A model generated the notes under the pieces. That model was not told where the DNA came from, ran no database searches, and worked only from the letters and a program-made list of their open reading frames with translations. A stretch of DNA of 64,000 bases from the NCBI RefSeq assembly GCF_028747205.1, contig NZ_CP112880.1, positions 2,852,001 through 2,916,000 of the forward strand. The letters run 5' to 3'. Both the position numbers and the translations under genes were made by a program. Each line of letters opens with the position of its first letter. The first letter of the stretch is position 1. Below, one piece after another: positions 16,915 through 25,841 of the stretch. The DNA is from Streptomyces sp. CA-278952 (lineage in GTDB: Bacteria; Actinomycetota; Actinomycetes; Streptomycetales; Streptomycetaceae).

Positions 16915-17399
16915 GGGTTCCCTGTCTTTCTCTTGTATTCCTTGGTCAGCCGGCGTTCGGACTCCAGTGCGGCATAGCCGCCCAGCACCACGGCGACGAA
17001 GGCGAGAGCCCCTGCCGCGGGGTTGAGGTATCCGGGCACACCCGCCTGATAGGTGGCGCCGTCACGGACCTGGCAGCCGAGCCCGAGGGGGATGTAGGTC
17101 GCTCTGTAGCCGTCGATCTGCATAGCGCGTTCCGGACCCACCGCCGTTTTGCAGGCGAGATCGCGCCTTGTCTCGTCGATCGTGATCAGGTGGAGGGCCC
17201 CCCACACGAACAAGCCGACGGCCCCCGCCGCCGCGAGAGCGGAGACGGAACGCAGAAGGGCAGGATTTCCGGTACGCCGGACTCCGTTGCGGGCCAGCGT
17301 CGTGCAGGCGTAGACGCCGAGGACGCCGGCGACCAGCCCTCCGACGAGGATGATGATGACCAGCACCAAGGGGCTGTGCCCCTCGTAGGGGTCTGCCAT
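16911..17399 (-). CDS. Small membrane protein of the cell-wall trio
   Basis: A 162-residue protein of no recognised family. Hydrophobic segments lie at about 11-33, 49-71 and 127-147, and the C-terminus is basic (RRLTKEYKRKTGNP). The loop between spans two and three (about 72-126) contains three Cys and probably faces outside. ATG 17399 lies 6 nt downstream of the muralytic gene stop, and its stop overlaps the start of the Tat protein gene, so the three products are very likely made together. Function is unknown; anchoring or export of one of its neighbours is a guess. Confidence 0.75.
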   Translation of the reverse strand: MADPYEGHSPLVLVIIILVGGLVAGVLGVYACTTLARNGVRRTGNPALLRSVSALAAAGAVGLFVWGALHLITIDETRRDLACKTAVGPERAMQIDGYRATYIPLGLGCQVRDGATYQAGVPGYLNPAAGALAFVAVVLGGYAALESERRLTKEYKRKTGNP

Positions 17400-17405
17400 C
17401 GCCGC

Positions 17406-19643
17406 CTACTTCCGGGAAAGGGCGTTGTACTTCTCAAAGACCTGGTACAGCGCCATGCGCTTGGTCGCGTGCGCCTCCGCCTCATTGCCCCAGCCCTGAT
17501 AGCGGCGCAGCACCTCGAAGATCTCGAACTGGGTGTAGTTCAGGTTCATGGCGCGCAGGGTGGTCTCACCCCCGGGCGGGTTGTTGCCGCCCGGCTTGCC
17601 GCCCGCGTCCCAAAGGTGGATGAGGGATACGGTCCTGACGGCGTGTGCGTTGTTCTGATTGACCCGCTGCCACATGTTCCAGATGTCGGCGTCCTTGCCC
17701 GGGTCCAGAACGGTGCCGCTGGCGAGCCCCTTGCCGATGCAGTGGTTCCAGGCCCGGATACCGACTTCGCCGCTGATCTGCGCGATACCTGTGGAGGAGT
17801 CACGGACGGGGGTCATGCCCCCTCCGACTCCGGTGTGGTAGTACGCGACAGCGGCGTCCACGGTCAGGTCGACCGCGTCGTAGTGGCGCATCTCCCAGTA
17901 CGCGGAGGTCTGGATCAGCGCCTTGCGCATGTTGTATTGATGCGACAGGTCGGTGATCAGGGCATCGTGAGCGAGCACAGTGTCGAGGCACTCGGTGTGC
18001 GTGAAGATGCGGTTGGCGTCGGCGTCGGGGAAGCCGATCGACCGCATGTAGGCGCCGACGTCGTTGTGCAGTGCCAGCCGGTACTCCATGGTGAAGGAGG
18101 CGTCGGGGCCCTCCACCCGGGGCGGGTTGAAAGAACCTTCGCCGATGTCACGGCCGGAGGCGATGTTGTGATCGAGGTTGATGGCGCCCTCGCCCGTGCC
18201 GAGCGTCCTGGTGACGATCTGGTCGTATGCCCAGTTGGGCGGCAGGGGATAGCCGTAATTGCCGGAGAATCCGCTCGACATGTCGGAGACGAAGCTCGCT
18301 GTGGCGTGGCCCGCTTCGGACACCCGGATGCATACGTTCCGCGGTCCGTAGACGCCGATGCGATACGGGTTGCCAGATATGGCCATAGCGTCTTCTACGC
18401 CCTTGAAGTAGGGCAGAATACTCTGCGTGACTTCGTAGTCGTAGGCGTCGAAGTCCACGGCGAAGAATATTCTGGCTCCATTCTTGAAGCCGTGCCGTTG
18501 GGCGGCGTTGACGGCCGCGAAACCGTCGGCGTTCCCGGAGGGGTAACTGAAGCCTTCGGCGTCCCTGCCGTAGGTCTGGTAGATGGGATAACAGCGAAGC
18601 CCGTTGTCCGCGATCGTCTGAAGTTCCCCGGGCTGGATCTCCTTCTCGGGAAGGCTGGTCGTGCTGGGGTTGAGCAGGTAGCGGCCCACGTACTTGATCC
18701 CCTCGGCCTTCAGGGTCGCCGCCCTGGCCGGAGTGATCTTGGTGACCCCGTCGCAGGCCTCCCCCCTGCGGCTCTGATCGCCGTAGGAGACCAGCAAGGA
18801 CGCCCACGTGGGGAAGTCGCCCTTGCCGGTGACCGGCAGCTCCACGAAGCTCTGGAACGCAGCCGTCTCACTTGCCAGGGTGCTGCCGAACGCGCTGGTG
18901 AACGTCACCGCCGAACGGCCGTTGAGGATCATCCCGGCACTGAAGAGCTGGGTCCAGGTGCCGGTCGACCCTTCTGAGACGGTGTGGTTCGCCAGGCCGC
19001 CCCTGGTTCCCGGTCCGAAGAATCCGTTGGCCACGCCGTCGGCCATGCCGAGTTCGTACTGAACGGCGTACAGCATCGACTGGGAAACGGTCCGGGAGTG
19101 ATGACCGTCGCAGGGGATGACGTAGAAGTCCTTGCGGAGAATGTACCGGCCGTTCAGCCACTGCTGGATGGAGCGGATGGCCGGCGACCCACCGCTCACC
19201 GTGACGTAGGCGTCCATGTTGAACAGGCCCTTGGCGGTCTTCGGCCACAGCGCGCTGCCCGGGTAGGTGACGCCCAGGCCCATGTCCTGGTGCAACTCGG
19301 CTACAGCGGCCTTGACCCTGGAGTTGTAGACGCCGTCGATGTCGCCGCCGTCGTAACCTTTGCAGTACAAGGCGGACTGGATGATCCGGCAGAAATTGGC
19401 TGAAGGTATGTTTGATTCATCCAGCTTGCCGTACTTTTCGGCGATCGCCGCCATCGTGGTCGGACCGAAGGCGTTGGACAGGTTCGTGATGCCCATTTCG
19501 TACTGAAGAGCCCGGGTCAGGGCATACATCACGGGCCAGCCGGTGCGCCCGTCCTCCTCCAGCTTCGATATCCCCAGTGTCGCGCCGTTCCCATAGGTCG
19601 TATTCACGAACCTCTGGGCGATACGGACCATTTCATCAGCCAT
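17406..19643 (-). CDS. Multidomain muralytic protein: PG-binding repeats, DUF1906 (Rv2525c-like) and lysozyme-like domain
   Basis: About 745 residues. ATG 19643 (MADEMVRIAQRFVNTTYG) is chosen from the usual start of this family; an in-frame ATG at 19700 lacks a ribosome site. Residues 1-280 hold three peptidoglycan-binding-like modules (ALQYEMGI...FGPTTMAAI; IIQSALYCKGYDGGDIDGVYN; YAVQYELGMADGVANGFFGPGT). Residues 295-495 are the DUF1906 glycoside-hydrolase-like TIM barrel (GIKYVGRYL, ARIFFAVDFD, GVYGPRNVC, INLDHNIASG). Residues 505-745 resemble a lysozyme or transglycosylase-like domain (RKALIQTSAYWEM, SSTGIAQISGEV). No Sec, Tat or lipoprotein signal is visible although every domain targets the wall. 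It is first of a three-gene unit with the membrane and Tat genes. Confidence 0.85.
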   Translation of the reverse strand: MADEMVRIAQRFVNTTYGNGATLGISKLEEDGRTGWPVMYALTRALQYEMGITNLSNAFGPTTMAAIAEKYGKLDESNIPSANFCRIIQSALYCKGYDGGDIDGVYNSRVKAAVAELHQDMGLGVTYPGSALWPKTAKGLFNMDAYVTVSGGSPAIRSIQQWLNGRYILRKDFYVIPCDGHHSRTVSQSMLYAVQYELGMADGVANGFFGPGTRGGLANHTVSEGSTGTWTQLFSAGMILNGRSAVTFTSAFGSTLASETAAFQSFVELPVTGKGDFPTWASLLVSYGDQSRRGEACDGVTKITPARAATLKAEGIKYVGRYLLNPSTTSLPEKEIQPGELQTIADNGLRCYPIYQTYGRDAEGFSYPSGNADGFAAVNAAQRHGFKNGARIFFAVDFDAYDYEVTQSILPYFKGVEDAMAISGNPYRIGVYGPRNVCIRVSEAGHATASFVSDMSSGFSGNYGYPLPPNWAYDQIVTRTLGTGEGAINLDHNIASGRDIGEGSFNPPRVEGPDASFTMEYRLALHNDVGAYMRSIGFPDADANRIFTHTECLDTVLAHDALITDLSHQYNMRKALIQTSAYWEMRHYDAVDLTVDAAVAYYHTGVGGGMTPVRDSSTGIAQISGEVGIRAWNHCIGKGLASGTVLDPGKDADIWNMWQRVNQNNAHAVRTVSLIHLWDAGGKPGGNNPPGGETTLRAMNLNYTQFEIFEVLRRYQGWGNEAEAHATKRMALYQVFEKYNALSRK

Positions 19644-20003
19644 GTACTGCCGCCTGCCTTCCGGGTCGAATAAATGATCTCGAATGAACGAATCGATCAT
19701 GGCACAGCATCGATCCTCTGCGAATAACCATCACATTTCTTTTGAAGCAGGCCGGCCGGCCTTCTCTCCGGCCTTCGGTATCCGCAACCGGTAGTGCGTT
19801 TCGGCATCGGAGTTCTGTAGCCGCGTCGAGGTTCGGCCGTCGTCGCTGGACGGCGGAACGGCGCATGCCGTCAGCGAAACCCCTCCACGCACCACGGCGT
19901 GTCAACGCGGGCGCATGGGAATTCGACAAGCCCTGGCTGGAATTCGCGGCCTCCAGGAACCTCCGCGCAGCACGACGCGCGCAGGGCGGCATCGCTGCTC
20001 CCA
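19644..20003. other. Non-coding stretch before the efflux operon end
   Basis: 360 nt with lower G+C near 19660-19740, upstream of the muralytic gene, which presumably contains its promoter. No convincing gene, strong hairpin or repeat was seen beyond short GGCCGG runs at 19748-19772. Confidence 0.4.
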
Positions 20004-21266
20004 CTACCTTCGGAGCGCTTCCACCGGCTGAATCCTCGATGCTCTCCACGCCGGATACAGCCCAGCGAGCAATCCCGTGGCGAGCCCGATGGCGGGGGCG
20101 GCCGCCACCGTCGTGGGGTGGACGACCGGGGTCCAGTCCCGTACCAGCGCCACGGCAACGACGGAAAGCACCCCCAGAGACGTACCGACCAGGCCGCCCA
20201 TGGCGCCCAGCATCCCTGACTCCACGAGGAACTGTGAGGTGATGTGCCGGGATCTCGCTCCCAGAGACCGACGCAGACCGATCTCCCCGGTGCGCTCAAG
20301 CACCGAGACCAGTGTTGTGTTGGCGATCCCGAGGGTGCCGATGAACAGACAGATCACCGCCAGCAGGAGGAAGAGCTGGTCCAGGTCCCTGCTGACCTCG
20401 GTGCGCAACGTCCTGGGGTCGGGGGGCGGCACAGCCTTGAAGTAGTCGGGATGGTTCGGGCTGATGGCCGAAGGGGCCTCGGAGGCGACCTGAGTGGCCG
20501 CCCCCAGATCCGTGGAGATGAGCATCCTGGCGTTGCCGCGGGGCACGCCCCAGATCTGCGTCGCAGTGGCATGGGGGACGACGACGGACAGCAGCAGGTC
20601 TGCCTCACGCTGGACGTCCGCGACGATGCCGATGACGAGAAAGGCCTCGTCCCCGACGAAGACGGCCGGTTGGTTCTCCAGGGTCCTGATGCCGAGCCGC
20701 GCGGCCGCCCCCGCTCCTATCACGGCGACCCGCTGCTCCGTCCGATCGTGCCACTCGTCGAAGATCCGGCCCTGCGACAGATCTGCACCCGCCGCGCTCA
20801 GGACGCCCGGGGAGGCGGCGACCACCTGGAGTGATCCGTTGCCCCCCGTGCCCTCGATCGGGGCGGAGCGCACAGACCGTTCGTCGTTGAGCTGGACAGG
20901 CCAGAGGACACCGGCGTGCCGGACACCGTTGAGACGCTCGGCGCGCTCGCTCGCGTCGTGCGGAAAGGCGAGATCCACGAAAGGCGTCCGGGTGTGTGAC
21001 ACGTCCTCGACGGTCACCTCCGTGGCCATCAGCGCGTTGAAGCGCTCGTCGATCTGTGACGACGCTGTCGCGGTCAGCCCCAGCACGGCGACGAACGTCC
21101 CCACGCCCAGCATGGTGCCGACCGAGGTCAGCGCGGAGCGAGCGGGCCGCTGCGTGATCCCGGCCAGGGACTCGGCGAAGAGGTCCCGGCGGCGGAGCCG
21201 CGAGGGCTCCACCACGCCTCCGCGCCGCGACGGAAGCAGCCGGGTGAATCGTCCGACGCCTTTCAT
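20004..21266 (-). CDS. MacB-like ABC transporter permease
   Basis: A 420-residue FtsX/MacB-type permease. A first transmembrane segment (about 40-65, RSALTSVGTMLGVGTFVAVLG) is followed by a large extracytoplasmic domain (about 70-290, MacB_PCD-like). Three C-terminal spans follow (LFLLLAVICLFIGTLGIANTTLVSVLERTGEIGLRRSLGA, ESGMLGAMGGLVGTSLGVLSVV, and the last near AIGLATGLLAGLYPAW) and the protein ends in RASRIQPVEALRR, the standard end of this family. ATG 21266 overlaps the ATPase stop by 4 nt. Together with the genes at 21263 and 21949 it forms an efflux or envelope-stress-type complex. The cargo is unknown. Confidence 0.93.
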   Translation of the reverse strand: MKGVGRFTRLLPSRRGGVVEPSRLRRRDLFAESLAGITQRPARSALTSVGTMLGVGTFVAVLGLTATASSQIDERFNALMATEVTVEDVSHTRTPFVDLAFPHDASERAERLNGVRHAGVLWPVQLNDERSVRSAPIEGTGGNGSLQVVAASPGVLSAAGADLSQGRIFDEWHDRTEQRVAVIGAGAAARLGIRTLENQPAVFVGDEAFLVIGIVADVQREADLLLSVVVPHATATQIWGVPRGNARMLISTDLGAATQVASEAPSAISPNHPDYFKAVPPPDPRTLRTEVSRDLDQLFLLLAVICLFIGTLGIANTTLVSVLERTGEIGLRRSLGARSRHITSQFLVESGMLGAMGGLVGTSLGVLSVVAVALVRDWTPVVHPTTVAAAPAIGLATGLLAGLYPAWRASRIQPVEALRR

Positions 21267-21952
21267 ACCCGAACCTGCTCGGTCATCTGTCCGTCCCGGA
21301 TCTCCAGTGTTCGGTTTCCTCGGCCGGCTACCGCCGGATCGTGGGTGATGAGAAGGATCGTCATGCCCTGGCCATGCAGCTCCTGGAAGAGTTCGAGGAT
21401 CGAACCCGCCGTCGACGTATCGAGGTTCCCGGTGGGCTCGTCACACAGGAGCAGGGAAGGGCCTCCCACCAATGCACGTGCGATGGCCACCCGTTGGCGT
21501 TCTCCACCGGAGAGAGTCGTCGGCAGAGCATGCATCCGCTCGCCCAGGCCCACGCGCAGCAGCGTCCTTCGCGCTTCGGCCGTCCGCTCGCCTTTGCCCA
21601 CACCTCGGTAGACAAGGGCCAGTTCCACGTTCTCGCAGACGGTTCTGTGGGGCAGGAGGTGGAAGGACTGGAAGACGAAACCCACCCGCCGGCCCCGCAG
21701 GGCGGTGCGGTCCCCGTCACGGAGAGGCCCCGTGTCGACTCCGTCGAGCAGATAGGCGCCGCTGGTGTGCCTGTCCAGCAGGCCGACGATGTTGAGGAAC
21801 GTCGACTTTCCTGCTCCGGACGGACCGATGATGGTGACGAACTCTCCTCGGCCCACCGTCAGGTCGCAGGGAAGAAGTGCTTCCACAGGCGCTGAGCCGG
21901 GGTACACAAGCCCCACCCCACGAAACTCGATGACCGGCGGCGGGAGGCTCAC
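21263..21952 (-). CDS. MacB-like ABC transporter ATPase
   Basis: A 229-residue single ABC module of the LolD/MacB type. It has Walker A GPSGAGKST (about 42-50), Q-loop VFQSFHLLP, signature LSGGERQR, Walker B LLLCDEPTGNLD and H-loop LLITHDPAV. GTG 21952 overlaps the stop of the adaptor gene by 4 nt. It powers the permease encoded next to it. The DEPTGNLD motif places it with MacB/LolD mechanotransducers rather than with importers. Confidence 0.95.
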   Translation of the reverse strand: MSLPPPVIEFRGVGLVYPGSAPVEALLPCDLTVGRGEFVTIIGPSGAGKSTFLNIVGLLDRHTSGAYLLDGVDTGPLRDGDRTALRGRRVGFVFQSFHLLPHRTVCENVELALVYRGVGKGERTAEARRTLLRVGLGERMHALPTTLSGGERQRVAIARALVGGPSLLLCDEPTGNLDTSTAGSILELFQELHGQGMTILLITHDPAVAGRGNRTLEIRDGQMTEQVRV

Positions 21953-23328
21953 CCTGTACGCTCCCCGTGATCGTTCGCCCCGGCCGCTACTCCGATGACG
22001 ACTGTGTCGCCCTCGGCCAGCGACTCCCCAGCGGACGGGCGCACCTGCACCGTCCCCTCACCGGACGTCCCCGTGGTGACCTGGACCCGCCGACGGGATT
22101 CTCCATCGGGCATCAGCACGGTCACGGAAGTCCTGCCGTCCGCCCCTGCCGAGACCGCGGACACGGGTACGACCAGCACCTCCTCCTCGGTCGACGCCGC
22201 CTCCACCGTCAGCCGGACGTCCTGGCCGGCGAAATCGAGGGGCAGCTTCTTCGTCGGCTTCACCACGAGCGGGTAGCCCCGCTCTCCGCTCGCCGAGGGG
22301 TCGGCCTCATCGGTGGCGGACGTCGACCGACCGTCGCTGATGGCGTCGGAGACACTGGCGACGGTCCCCGGCGCAGTGGCTCCGGTGAGCTCGGAGAGTA
22401 TCTCCACCTTCTGCCCCGCCTGGATCAGCTCCTTCTGATGTGCCTGCACGGTCCCGTTGACGACCAGGGCCCCCGCGGAGACCGTCAGGGCCCTGGTGGT
22501 CGTCTGTGAGCCGACGCGGGCGTCCACGCGGTCCACCCGGGCGGGAAAGGAGGAGAGGAAGACGAGTTCGGGCACGGGGATCATCGGCCCCGACGCGGCC
22601 TCAGCCTCCGTCAGGCGTTGCCTCGCTCGCCGCAGATCTGCGTCGGCCCGCTCGATCTCCTTCCGTGAAGCGGACGGCGGCAGGTCCTCCCGGCCTCGCT
22701 GAGCGGTGACCACGTGGTCCCGCGCCTCCTCCAGGGCAGGCGCGCCGTCGGCCGCCGCGGCGAGCGGGGTGTAGCCGAGGTCCTCGTAGAGCGCCGAGAC
22801 GGCTGCCTTCGTTCCCGCCCCGAAGTACCCGCGGGTGTCTCCGGTCGTCGCGTGGCCCAGAGCGGCCAGCCCCTTCTGGAGTTGCGCGACGTCATCGCCG
22901 CTCGCGCCAGGCTTGAGGTCCCGGTACATGGGCAGGCTGCCCTGGAGAGCGATCACCGGTCGCCCTGACACCTCCAGAAGCAACTGCCCGGGCTTCAGTG
23001 CCTCTTTCGCCTTGACCGGCAGTCTGGTGACCACCGGCGCACCGGCGTCCGGCCCGCTCGCGTTCGGCGTGACGTCGATCGACTGCTCAGAGGTGACCGT
23101 CCCACGGATGATCACGGTGTCCTTGAGGATCCGCTTCTCGACCGGTGCGGAGATCACGCTCGGCGGCGGCGGAGCCGTGTCCGCTACCGCCTGCGCGGGC
23201 GACTTGATCAACTGTGCCGCCAGCACTCCGGCGACGGACAGCAGCACCGCTGTTCCCACCATGCCGGCGACCCATCTTCGGGCGTGTGACAGGCGGATGG
23301 GAGCCTGTCTCTCTTCCGCTTTCCCCAT
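21949..23328 (-). CDS. Membrane-anchored efflux adaptor with peptidoglycan-binding domain
   Basis: A 459-residue HlyD/MFP-like adaptor, as usually found with actinobacterial MacB pairs. ATG 23328 follows GAGGGAGG. One N-terminal transmembrane segment (about 20-42, WVAGMVGTAVLLSVAGVLAAQLI) anchors a long extracytoplasmic part. A peptidoglycan-binding-1-like module at about 135-190 (GASGDDVAQLQKGLAALGH...FGAGTKAAVSALYEDLGY) interrupts the adaptor. It is followed by a charged helical hairpin (about 205-250) and lipoyl/beta-barrel-like parts. A serine-rich insert at about 340-360 appears to be a linker. It probably links the pump to the cell wall. It is first in a three-gene coupled operon. Confidence 0.88.
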   Translation of the reverse strand: MGKAEERQAPIRLSHARRWVAGMVGTAVLLSVAGVLAAQLIKSPAQAVADTAPPPPSVISAPVEKRILKDTVIIRGTVTSEQSIDVTPNASGPDAGAPVVTRLPVKAKEALKPGQLLLEVSGRPVIALQGSLPMYRDLKPGASGDDVAQLQKGLAALGHATTGDTRGYFGAGTKAAVSALYEDLGYTPLAAAADGAPALEEARDHVVTAQRGREDLPPSASRKEIERADADLRRARQRLTEAEAASGPMIPVPELVFLSSFPARVDRVDARVGSQTTTRALTVSAGALVVNGTVQAHQKELIQAGQKVEILSELTGATAPGTVASVSDAISDGRSTSATDEADPSASGERGYPLVVKPTKKLPLDFAGQDVRLTVEAASTEEEVLVVPVSAVSAGADGRTSVTVLMPDGESRRRVQVTTGTSGEGTVQVRPSAGESLAEGDTVVIGVAAGANDHGERTG

Positions 23329-23445
23329 GTTCCCTCCCTCGTCTCGTGCCACGCATCGCCCTGCCGGCCGGCTCCCCCGACAGCGGGCGACGACTTGAGC
23401 AGCGCGAGCGCGCCACCCGACGGTGACGTCTCTGGAATTCGTTGC

Positions 23446-24405
23446 CTACCGGGCGGTCATCTCGTCCGAGGCCCGACGGACCAGCGCGTCGAAGGACTTG
23501 GCATCCTCCTTCAGGATCTCTTCGTTACGGGAGATCAACTCCGACTGAATCTCGGACTCCACGGCGAACCAGGTTCCAGCCAGGTTGACTTTCCCCTTGC
23601 AGGCGACGTCCATTTTCGCCGCAGAAATTTCGGAGGGAGAAGCCGAGGAACCCTGCAGATTATCGAGAGGTTCGAGCGGAGTCTTGTAGGAATACCCGCT
23701 GTGCGCCATGCAGTCCGACCAGGACTTGAACGCCTTCAGCACCTGCGGGTTCTCCTGCGAGCGAGCAAAGCTAACGTTGTTGATTTTCTCGGCCATTCGC
23801 TGACGCGGTTTTATTTCAAGCTTGCGCTGCGCTTCACCGGAACATCCGCCGGAAGGTATTTCCTTTCCGGCGATCTTGTCCCCGGGCTTCACGCCGCTAG
23901 CAGGATCCTGATCCCCGATGAACACTTTGTTCTCGGATTTCGACATGACGGGAGCGCTGGCTCCACGGTCGGCCGGGGGGCCAGTGCGCGGTAGATGGTA
24001 TCCGTAGCTGACAGCAAGCTCTTCACTAGATATTCCGTAACGGCGTTGCCTGTTTGCGCCGTTCTCCTGCGAGTCGAGCGTCGACTGCCCGATGTCGGGC
24101 CCGTGGTAATCGAACCCGAAGCGCGCCATGCATGACCGGATGAAACCTGCCGAGGCCGCGTTTATTTTCGCGTCCTCTCCGACTTTCGGGAGGTATTCCT
24201 CGATGGGGAAGGACGGCATGTCCTTGATGTCGATCTTCGGGACCTCCTTCACCGTCGGTTGACGCGACAGTGCGAGAGCGGCCTCGTCGGACGCGGCCGC
24301 CTCGCCGCCGTCTCCCGATGATCCACACCCCGACAGGACGACCACGCAGGCGCAGACAAGCGAGGTACGCACAAGGGAAGGGCCGATGTCCCGCAGCCTA
24401 TTCAT
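23446..24405 (-). CDS. Predicted lipoprotein, function unknown
   Basis: 319 residues. A signal peptide ends in the lipobox VLSGC, so about 27 residues are removed and Cys27 is lipidated. The mature protein is hydrophilic and charged, with five or so Cys (RSCMARFGFDYHG, GGCSGEAQ, WSDCMAHSGYSYKTP, DVACKGKVN) that suggest two disulphides. The pattern C-M-x-x-x-G-[FY]-x-[FY] occurs twice, so the protein may contain an internal duplication. I do not recognise a named family. The gene lies 117 nt upstream of the efflux adaptor on the same strand, and a contribution to that pump is possible but unproven. Codon use is slightly less GC-biased than that of its neighbours. Confidence 0.75.
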   Translation of the reverse strand: MNRLRDIGPSLVRTSLVCACVVVLSGCGSSGDGGEAAASDEAALALSRQPTVKEVPKIDIKDMPSFPIEEYLPKVGEDAKINAASAGFIRSCMARFGFDYHGPDIGQSTLDSQENGANRQRRYGISSEELAVSYGYHLPRTGPPADRGASAPVMSKSENKVFIGDQDPASGVKPGDKIAGKEIPSGGCSGEAQRKLEIKPRQRMAEKINNVSFARSQENPQVLKAFKSWSDCMAHSGYSYKTPLEPLDNLQGSSASPSEISAAKMDVACKGKVNLAGTWFAVESEIQSELISRNEEILKEDAKSFDALVRRASDEMTAR

Positions 24406-24480
24406 GTCACTTCATTCCGCTAGAAAACGTGCACGTCACACCCGAGCCATTGGCTACGGAAGCGCCGTCGCTCCACGACC

Positions 24481-24538
24481 GAAAAAAGCTGCCGCCCCAC
24501 CGAGCAGGCGGCCGTGCCTGCTCGGTGGGGCGGCAGCT
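24481..24538 (-). terminator. Very strong intrinsic terminator
   Basis: A perfect 23-bp stem (24487-24509 with 24516-24538) and 6-nt loop are followed on the minus strand by a run of T (plus-strand A at 24482-24487). It lies about 165 nt past the end of the small secreted protein gene and just before the lipoprotein gene, and insulates the two units. Confidence 0.92.
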
Positions 24539-24703
24539 ACAAAGGGGGAACGTCTCGTCCGCTCCGTCTCCAGCTGCGCGGCAGCGCACGCTCACCCTGG
24601 CAGGCAAGAACAGCATCCAACCGTTGCGGATAAGGAGGAAGAGCGGCACGGGACGATTTCTTCATCGTCCTGTCGAGCCTTCCGGACCGAGTCCGGAGCA
24701 GGG

Positions 24704-25180
24704 TCAGGCGGGCTCGTAGGCCATGTTCTGCGAAGCGTTGTTGTTGTACGTCCCGTTCAGGTTCCCGTACCACTGGGCGGAACCCTGGTACCCGTACGGC
24801 GGGAAGGAGTCCCAGGTGCCTCCCCATCCGCTGTTGAAGTAGACCCGCACAACCCAACCGGAATAGTTGTACGCGGAAGCCGCATTGTTCTTGACCGTCG
24901 TTCCCTGACCGTTCCTGCCGTCGGTCTCGTAACGATAAGGAAGGCAGCCCTGCGAGGAACAGGCGGTCGGGTTCGCAGCGTAGTTATGAACATCCCCGAA
25001 AATACACCGCTTGGAGCCTGCCACATTCGAGTTGTAGTAGAGCCCGAATCCCGGCCACGAAGGACCGCGACCACACGTGACCTGCGTTCCGTCCGCCGGC
25101 GCCGCACTAGCAGGAGTAGCGACCGCCATCGAGAGAGCGACAGCAGATACAAGAACAGACAAAGCCCTGAAGATTCTCAA
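24704..25180 (-). CDS. Small secreted protein, peptidase-inhibitor I36 / beta-gamma-crystallin-like
   Basis: 158 residues. The start is TTG 25180 after GGGTGGGAA. A clear Sec signal ends at ASA (about residue 27). The mature chain is rich in Gly, Asn, Tyr and Trp with four Cys. It has two halves of similar rhythm (GLYYNSNVAGSKRCIFGDV...NNAASAYNY and VRVYFNSGWGGTWDSFPP...NNNASQNM). This resembles the beta-gamma-crystallin-like fold of Streptomyces I36 metalloprotease inhibitors (SMPI), but the match is by pattern only. It has its own strong terminator and a low-G+C leader, so it is probably expressed on its own. It could equally be a wall-binding or antimicrobial protein. Confidence 0.7.
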   Translation of the reverse strand: MRIFRALSVLVSAVALSMAVATPASAAPADGTQVTCGRGPSWPGFGLYYNSNVAGSKRCIFGDVHNYAANPTACSSQGCLPYRYETDGRNGQGTTVKNNAASAYNYSGWVVRVYFNSGWGGTWDSFPPYGYQGSAQWYGNLNGTYNNNASQNMAYEPA

Positions 25181-25676
25181 TTTCCCACCCCGAGTAGAAA
25201 AATAAACATATCAGAGGACAGACGGCGGGTCATCAGGCATTACCCGAGACCCCCACCTCTGCCCCGGCACGGCTGCACACTACCACTCGGCCGATAAATT
25301 GCCGTCCAATAAAAAGTAGAAGTGCGTAAATTCACCAATGTCCGCAATGCATATGCCTGTGGCAATCTTGCGCACTCAGATCTTTTACTGAGATTGCCCT
25401 GCCATCCGCAGTTATCGTTCGACTTGTTCCATGGATTCACTTATGCAGTCAGTAGGTCTGCTGTCGCACTTTGTTCCATCGCGCCCGGCAGCTGGGCGGG
25501 TCGACAAGCGGGCGGTGGGAGGTCCTCCCTCGAGAGCCGCGCTCATCGGGAGCCGGCCCGCTCTCGCGCTCACCGGGAAGCGGGCCCGCTCAGAGCCTGT
25601 CGGGTCGCGTCCGGTCGGAAAGCGGACGCGGTCCGGTGCGTGCGATTCCCAGGCGGAGGAGGGAGTCGACGCGGAT

Positions 25677-25715
25677 GGGGTCTCCCCTGGTCGAGCGGAG
25701 CCGAGAGCTTGAGGA
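25677..25715. repeat. Dispersed intergenic repeat, copy 1
   Basis: It contains TCGAGCGGAGCCGAGAGCTT. A related sequence lies 64 bp further on. Elements with a CTCGAGCGAAGCCGAG core are scattered between genes in many Streptomyces genomes. Confidence 0.5.
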
Positions 25716-25740
25716 AGCCGGCGACCGACGACAACGCGGG

Positions 25741-25784
25741 AGGGGGTTCCTCCCTGCTCGAGCGAAGCCGAGGGCTCGGGGGAG
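25741..25784. repeat. Dispersed intergenic repeat, copy 2
   Basis: It contains CTCGAGCGAAGCCGAGGGCT, the same core as copy 1 with a few changes. The two copies have the same orientation, which suggests a local duplication that has since drifted. Confidence 0.5.
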
Positions 25785-25841
25785 TGCGTGCCGGGGCGTG
25801 GACGCCCGATCGCAGGCCACCCGACAGGCGCTCAGGCGTCC

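Larger units (their letters stand above)
25181..25841. other. 661-nt intergenic stretch with dispersed repeats
   Basis: Positions 25181-25330 are unusually A/T-rich for this genome and look like the promoter region of the secreted protein. Two degenerate copies of a short Streptomyces-type dispersed repeat follow at 25677 and 25741. Several open frames cross the region but none has a ribosome site or family resemblance. Confidence 0.5.
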
